This document shows positions 32,420-36,409 of a stretch of DNA of 36,409 nt, piece after piece. Positions within the stretch are counted from its first letter, which is position 1, and each line of letters begins with the position of its first letter. The notes under the pieces were generated by a model. That model did not search any database. It was not told where the DNA came from and saw nothing but the letters and a program-made list of their open reading frames with translations. The DNA is from an uncultured Lachnospiraceae bacterium (GTDB taxonomy: Bacteria; Bacillota; Clostridia; Lachnospirales; Lachnospiraceae): contig CABSCP010000043.1 in NCBI GenBank assembly GCA_902476265.1, positions 1-36,409 of the forward strand, read 5' to 3'. A program made the translations under genes and the position numbers.

Positions 32420-33556
32420 ATGGGAAATATAATTGATTTTTTGAAAGAGTACGGCAGCCGGACCTTTGCCGAATACCGTTTCTGCGAAGTGGATGTGCTG
32501 CTTTTGGCGCAGCTTTCTTATCTGAAATTCGACGGTGTTGTACCTACTATCGGAGAGCGGAAGCGGGCGGTTACGCTGGCTGAGATTGATGAAAAAATGG
32601 ACCCGGACCTGGTTTTTGCGGATAAGTGGTATGAAAAGCAGAATAAGGAGCTTTGGGCGGTGCTGCTTGGCTGCAAACGTTACAGCACTATGGGCTGCAA
32701 TTATTACCGGGTGCGTCTGGAAGAGGAAAATGAAACGCAGTTTGGGGCCATCACCTTTTTCCCGGAGGGCTGTGAACCGGTGGTGGCTTTCCGGGGAACG
32801 GACGATTCCATTGTGGGTTGGAAGGAGGACTTTAATCTGGCCTTTAAGCGTCCGCTGCCTTCCCAGCAGATGAGCGCGGTCTATTTAAACCAGGTGAGCT
32901 GTAATGTGCCGGGTACTTTTTTGGTGTGCGGACATTCCAAAGGAGGAAACCTGGCAGTTTTTGCTTCTATCTGGGCGGACGGCGGCGTACAGAATAAAAT
33001 TACGGACGTTTACAGTCTGGACGGTCCGGGTTTTCTGCCGGAAATCCTGTCCGGCAATTCCTACGAAAGGATTCGGGACAGAGTGCATCGAATCCTTCCG
33101 TATTCTTCTCTGGTGGGGATGCTTTTACAGAATTATGAGCAGTATGAGGTGGTGAAAAGTTCTGCCTTCGGCGTGCTGCAGCATGATTGTTATACCTGGG
33201 AGATTGAAAACGGGATGTTAGTGAAGGCACAGGATATCGAAGAGAAGCAAAAAAGGATGAATGAGGTTTTAAACCGCTGGATTTTTGCGCTGTCGGAGCA
33301 GGAGCGGGAAATGTTCGTGAACACTCTTTTTGAGGTCATCGGGGAGACCAGGGCGACCACTCTGCCGGAGTTTGCCGGGGACTGGAAAAACAATTTTAAG
33401 ATATGTCTGCGATGTCTGCGCAGCCTGGATGGTGACACCAGAAAACATATCCGTCAGATTTTAAAGGTATTGATTGAAATTTACGGCAGTGTGATGGGAG
33501 CTGCCGTCAAACAGGAGCTGAAGAAAAATGCGGACAAAGATCGTCTTTCACATTGA
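32420..33556 (+). CDS. DUF2974 (Mbeg1-like) alpha/beta-hydrolase protein
   Basis: The 378-residue protein has the DUF2974 layout: an N-terminal ADVLLLAQLSYLKFDG-like stretch (here CEVDVLLLAQLSYLKFDGVV), then VVAFRGTDDSIVGWKEDFNL, then the lipase-type nucleophile elbow FLVCGHSKGGNLAVFAS with Ser173, and VYSLDGPGF further on. It looks like a cytosolic lipase or esterase of unknown substrate; there is no signal peptide. The 3' end overlaps the DNA polymerase gene by 29 bases. About 100 bases upstream (32313-32419) show only a weak TATGATAG-like box. Confidence 0.85.
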   Translation: MGNIIDFLKEYGSRTFAEYRFCEVDVLLLAQLSYLKFDGVVPTIGERKRAVTLAEIDEKMDPDLVFADKWYEKQNKELWAVLLGCKRYSTMGCNYYRVRLEEENETQFGAITFFPEGCEPVVAFRGTDDSIVGWKEDFNLAFKRPLPSQQMSAVYLNQVSCNVPGTFLVCGHSKGGNLAVFASIWADGGVQNKITDVYSLDGPGFLPEILSGNSYERIRDRVHRILPYSSLVGMLLQNYEQYEVVKSSAFGVLQHDCYTWEIENGMLVKAQDIEEKQKRMNEVLNRWIFALSEQEREMFVNTLFEVIGETRATTLPEFAGDWKNNFKICLRCLRSLDGDTRKHIRQILKVLIEIYGSVMGAAVKQELKKNADKDRLSH

Positions 33557-34778
33557 TGTCAACAGCGCTTTTTTGAGCTGGAGCGCCATAGAAAGGCTGC
33601 GCCTGGGCGTTGATACTGTGGATCTGCGCACGGTTCCTTCCGCTGTGGGAGGGGATGAGGAAGCGCGCCATGGCGTAGTGCTGGCAAAAAGCACGCCGGC
33701 GAAGAAATACGGTGTAACCACCGGGGAACCGCTGGCAGCGGCAAAGCGGAAGTGTCCGAACCTGATCGTCATTCATCCGGACTTTCATGTGTATGTGGAG
33801 CAGTCCAACCGCCTGCGCGCGCTGCTGGCCAAATATACGGACCGGGTGATCCCTTACAGTATCGATGAAGCCTGGGCGGAATTTGAAGGCTTTGAAGGGT
33901 TGTACGGCGACCCGGAGCAGTTCGCCAACCGTCTCAGGGAGGAAATCCGGGAAACTCTGGGATTTACGGTGAACATCGGGGTATCCACCAACCGTCTCCT
34001 GTCCAAAATGGCGGGGGACTTTAAAAAGCCCGACCTGGTACATACCCTTTTTCCGGAGGAAATCGAAAAGAAACTATGGCCGCTGCCCGCCGGCAGCCTG
34101 ATTTTTGCAGGTCATGCGGCCACGGAAAAGCTGAAGAGCCTGGGTATTTTTACCATAGGGGATCTGGCCCATGCAGATTTGGGAATGCTGCGCGCTCACA
34201 TGAAAAAGCATGGGGAAGCGCTCTATGAATATGCCTGGGGCAGGGAACCGGCGGATATGTTTGACATGCAGGAAGAGAACAAGGGGTGCGGCAACAGCGT
34301 GACCACGCCGGAGGACGTGACCGGCACAGACTATGCAAAGCAGATTCTGTTGTCCCTGTGTGAAACGGTGGGAATCCGTCTGAGAGCTGACCACAGAAAG
34401 GCCGGCGGCGTGTCTGTGGGGATGCGCACCAGCTCCTTTGAAAACAGCAGCCGGCAGATGCAGCTGGATTCCGCCACGGATGTGACGGAGGAAATCTATC
34501 AGGCGGCCTGCACACTTTTGATGCGGATGTGGGACGGCCATAAACCGCTGCGCCTTCTCAATGTGACAGCCACCCGCCTCACCGGCGAAGAATATCGGCA
34601 ATACAGCCTGTTTGATCAGGTAGACTATGAGAAGCTGGAAAAAGCGAATAAGGCCATCGACAGCATCCGGGCAAAATTCGGAGAGGACAGTGTGATGCGC
34701 GCCAGCTTTTTAAAGAGCAGAGTATCTCCCACCAGCGGCGGCCTGAATAAAGAAAAGAGAAACGAAAAAAAGCTCTGA
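33528..34778 (+). CDS. dinB: Y-family DNA polymerase (DinB/UmuC-like)
   Basis: The 416-residue translesion polymerase has IVFHIDVNSAFLSWSAIERL (first catalytic Asp), GVTTGEPLAAAKRKCPNLIV, the catalytic YSIDEAWAEF pair, VNIGVSTNRLLSKMAGDFKKPD, and a thumb and little finger domain. A clamp-binding motif QYSLF lies at residues 358-362. It belongs to the Firmicute subgroup with VNSAFLSW in place of the DinB MDAFFASVE pattern. It inserts opposite damaged bases at replication forks. The gene starts inside the DUF2974 gene with AGGAG at good spacing. The stop codon is built into a terminator stem. Confidence 0.92.
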   Translation: MRTKIVFHIDVNSAFLSWSAIERLRLGVDTVDLRTVPSAVGGDEEARHGVVLAKSTPAKKYGVTTGEPLAAAKRKCPNLIVIHPDFHVYVEQSNRLRALLAKYTDRVIPYSIDEAWAEFEGFEGLYGDPEQFANRLREEIRETLGFTVNIGVSTNRLLSKMAGDFKKPDLVHTLFPEEIEKKLWPLPAGSLIFAGHAATEKLKSLGIFTIGDLAHADLGMLRAHMKKHGEALYEYAWGREPADMFDMQEENKGCGNSVTTPEDVTGTDYAKQILLSLCETVGIRLRADHRKAGGVSVGMRTSSFENSSRQMQLDSATDVTEEIYQAACTLLMRMWDGHKPLRLLNVTATRLTGEEYRQYSLFDQVDYEKLEKANKAIDSIRAKFGEDSVMRASFLKSRVSPTSGGLNKEKRNEKKL

Positions 34779-34798
34779 ACCAAATCAGAGCTTTTTTT
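34765..34798. terminator. Bidirectional terminator between dinB and tRNA-Leu
   Basis: A perfect 14-bp stem (34765-34778 with 34785-34798) has a 6-base loop, with seven A on one side and seven T on the other. It can stop dinB transcripts rightward and the tRNA-Leu transcript leftward. The dinB TGA is part of the stem. Confidence 0.93.
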
Positions 34799-34802
34799 GA
34801 AG

Positions 34803-34886
34803 TGCAGGAAAAGAGACTTGAACTCTCATGGTATTACTACCATACGGACCTGAACCGTACGCGTCTGCCAATTCCGCCATTCCTGC
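34803..34886 (-). tRNA. tRNA-Leu (CAG anticodon)
   Basis: The 84-nt class II tRNA has acceptor GCAGGAA / TTCCTGC, anticodon stem TACGG / CCGTA with loop TTCAGGT giving anticodon CAG, a long variable arm (TGGTAGTAATACCA), and GTTCAAGTC in the T arm. CCA is not encoded. It is identical to the inverted copy at 36228. Confidence 0.96.
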
Positions 34887-34898
34887 GCGACAAATTGT

Positions 34899-34927
34899 AT
34901 TATAGGGGAAATGGAGGAAAATGTCAA
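34899..34927 (-). promoter_or_regulatory. Perfect consensus promoter of the minus-strand tRNA-Leu
   Basis: On the minus strand, TTGACA (34922-34927) and TATAAT (34899-34904) are 17 bases apart, placing the start a few bases before the tRNA 5' end at 34886. Confidence 0.92.
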
Positions 34928-34982
34928 TGCTTTTTATAAAGTTTTGAGAAAATTGAAAGGAGGAAAAGAATATCAAGTGAGA

Positions 34983-35921
34983 TTACATTCTTTCCATGAA
35001 CTCTTCAATGGATTCGGATCCCGCGGCTGTTTTCAGCCATTTTTGCAGTGAAACCTTATCCGTCTCATGCTCAATTCTGCAACGCAGGGAATTCGAAACC
35101 TCACCCAAATCCTCCAGAAGGGTGAGGATAGCTTCAGCCATTCCAAGAGACTTTCCTTCAGCCAGCCCTTCCGTTTTTCCGGCTTTGTAATTCGCATCAC
35201 CTACTTTTCTCATTTCCTCTTCTTCGTTGTATTCAAAGATTGACATGGCGATTACCTCCGCTCTTTGAGATGACAGGAAATCAGCAAGAATTCCGTTTTT
35301 GATACAATGGGATACCGCATGTTCTACTGCTGTAGCTATGGGGTCTGCTTTTGCGTATTTCCGGATGCAGGCTACAAACTGACTGTATTCCCGCAGTGTC
35401 CTGCATTTTTCCATTAGTTCTTTGTTACATCCGGCGTTGATGTTGAGCATCATAACTTTCAGTTCCAGTTCCGGGGAGGCGACAGGTTTTTCATATGCGT
35501 CTGACAGTTTTAAGATCCGGCGTTCCGGCTGCTTTTGAGTGCCGTTGTAAAATACCACAAACCGCGGCACCGGAATTTTTGTGAGCACCGTGGAATAGAG
35601 GGTTTCATCCTTTATATATTTCTCCAGCTGCCTTGCAATATAAAGCAGATCCCGCAGGGGCATGTTGGGATTGAAGGATGCCTGATGTTCATACAGGTTT
35701 AACTCCGGCCCCAGCAAAAAAGAAACATCGTTTTTCATAGAAAGATAGATGGCATTTTCCAGAGTATAAACCTTGAGACTATCGGCATCCTGGTAATGTG
35801 TATCATTCAGGGCATTATAAAGCTCGAGAAGTTTGGATTCGTCCCGGTATAACATCCTGAAAACGGTGTCCTTGTGATTCCTGATTATGTTTGGTTCTTC
35901 CTTGTGCAGTTTTTCTTCCAT
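34983..35921 (-). CDS. PD-(D/E)XK nuclease-family (Rpn-type) putative transposase
   Basis: The 312-residue protein belongs to the Rpn/PD-(D/E)XK nuclease transposase family: RNHKDTVFRMLYRDESKLLELYNAL at the N-terminus, the nuclease core MKNDVSFLLGPELNLYEHQA with the acidic residue, FNPNMPLRDLLYIARQ, RFVVFYNGT and LELKVMMLNINAG. A C-terminal coiled tail follows with GKTEGLAEGKSLGMAEA repeats. Family members promote recombination or cleave DNA. ATG 35921 with AAAGGAGCAG is chosen over a start 27 codons upstream that lacks family similarity. It lies between two inverted identical tRNA-Leu genes. Confidence 0.88.
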   Translation of the reverse strand: MEEKLHKEEPNIIRNHKDTVFRMLYRDESKLLELYNALNDTHYQDADSLKVYTLENAIYLSMKNDVSFLLGPELNLYEHQASFNPNMPLRDLLYIARQLEKYIKDETLYSTVLTKIPVPRFVVFYNGTQKQPERRILKLSDAYEKPVASPELELKVMMLNINAGCNKELMEKCRTLREYSQFVACIRKYAKADPIATAVEHAVSHCIKNGILADFLSSQRAEVIAMSIFEYNEEEEMRKVGDANYKAGKTEGLAEGKSLGMAEAILTLLEDLGEVSNSLRCRIEHETDKVSLQKWLKTAAGSESIEEFMERM

Positions 35922-36186
35922 AAGCTGCTCCTTTCCTTGTCGGTGTGCAGGGGACAGCTTATTTTTGCCCGAAATGGTACAGACTTTCCGCATCTTCAGC
36001 AACCTCTGCTTTATTTGTAGTGAAGGGTAAGCATAGAGTTCCTGAAATGAATGTAGAAATTCTGACGGCCCTGAGCCTGGATTCTTAGAAAAATATGCTT
36101 GTTTTTATCTTACCATGAGACGTTACGAAATTCAAGAGAGATATAAAAAGCGAGAAAAGGAATGAAAATTTGAATGAAATTTGGGG

Positions 36187-36215
36187 TTGACAATTATGGC
36201 ATTTTTCTTTATAAT
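36187..36215 (+). promoter_or_regulatory. Perfect consensus promoter of the plus-strand tRNA-Leu
   Basis: TTGACA (36187-36192) and TATAAT (36210-36215) are separated by 17 bases. The tRNA begins at 36228. Confidence 0.93.
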
Positions 36216-36227
36216 AACGATTGTCTC

Positions 36228-36311
36228 GCAGGAATGGCGGAATTGGCAGACGCGTACGGTTCAGGTCCGTATGGTAGTAATACCATGAGAGTTCAAGTCT
36301 CTTTTCCTGCA
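36228..36311 (+). tRNA. tRNA-Leu (CAG anticodon), second copy
   Basis: The 84-nt sequence is identical to the minus-strand copy at 34803, with the same GCAGGAA acceptor arm, CAG anticodon and long variable arm. The flanks differ, so the identity is confined to the tRNA itself. Confidence 0.96.
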
Positions 36312-36320
36312 TACACAATG

Positions 36321-36352
36321 AGCATCATCCTTTAGTGGGATGGTGCTTTTTT
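36321..36352 (+). terminator. Terminator of the plus-strand tRNA-Leu
   Basis: AGCATCATCC (36321-36330) pairs with GGATGGTGCT (36338-36347) with one G-T pair, followed by a T run. Confidence 0.88.
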
Positions 36353-36356
36353 AAGT

Positions 36357-36409
36357 ATGACGGGCATGCCGTCAGTCTGTGGTGAAAGTCCACAAGGGGC
36401 GTAGTTGCC
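36357..36409 (+). other. Tandem small hairpins at the window end, unassigned
   Basis: GACGG-GCATG-CCGTC (36359-36373) and TGTGG-TGAAAGT-CCACA (36378-36394) lie in a row. The GGTGAAAGTCC string is reminiscent of structured intron or element RNA, but the window ends before this can be judged. Confidence 0.3.

Noticed and set aside
34785..34976. Minus-strand reading frame of 63 codons with AELADAYGSGPYGSN-like content
   Set aside because: It reads straight through the tRNA-Leu gene; the peptide is a translation of tRNA sequence.
36085..36318. Minus-strand 77-codon frame
   Set aside because: It is antisense to the second tRNA-Leu and its promoter, has low-complexity content and no ribosome binding site.
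1..36409. CRISPR array or phage structural region
   Set aside because: No regularly spaced direct repeats and no phage head, tail or lysis genes were seen.

Overview
The window looks like a chromosomal segment of a gut-type Firmicute, most likely a Lachnospiraceae/Clostridia member. This rests on the AGGAGG-type ribosome binding sites, consensus sigma-A promoters, lipoprotein-based ABC importers, the Rpn/PD-(D/E)XK family gene, and Cys-rich VLP, KTR and MobA/MobL proteins typical of clostridial mobilizable elements. No species is claimed.

Positions 1-3430 are insertion-sequence territory. A complete IS66-family element (432-3154; tnpA, tnpB, tnpC) sits inside the transposase gene of an older, 5'-truncated IS66 relative, with a perfect 8-bp target duplication. 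A further IS66-like end (GTAAGCGC) follows at about 3343.

Positions 3432 to about 10640 are a decaying mobilizable transposon read on the minus strand: a Cys-rich VLP protein, a MobA/MobL relaxase, a DUF3847 protein, two sigma-like proteins, an AT-rich cargo (KTR zinc-ribbon protein and a SAM methyltransferase) and a large serine recombinase. The recombinase has one frameshift and two in-frame stops. In the relaxase, compensating frameshifts appear to have overwritten part of the active-site motif. The cargo methyltransferase has a consensus promoter and a leader that can fold as a terminator/antiterminator switch, as in ribosome-targeting antibiotic resistance genes. The element abuts the 5'-truncated end of a chromosomal DUF3427-type helicase gene, and its far end is missing at the IS66 cluster.

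Positions 12574-32312 are ordinary chromosome, nearly all on the plus strand: a dead methyltransferase fragment, an amidase-domain protein, glycerate kinase, a ferritin-like/VIT1 iron transporter, an oxidative pentose-phosphate operon (lactonase, gnd, zwf) behind a consensus promoter with a dyad over its -10, a hybrid histidine kinase coupled to a solute-binding lipoprotein, hflK-hflC, an aldo/keto reductase, an OGG-type DNA glycosylase, a sodium symporter, an OpuB-like ABC importer and a metallo-hydrolase.

Positions 32420-36409 carry a DUF2974 lipase-like protein, a Y-family DNA polymerase, and a PD-(D/E)XK (Rpn-type) gene bracketed by two identical, inverted tRNA-Leu(CAG) genes, each with a perfect TTGACA-17-TATAAT promoter. 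The window ends in two small tandem hairpins that I could not assign.
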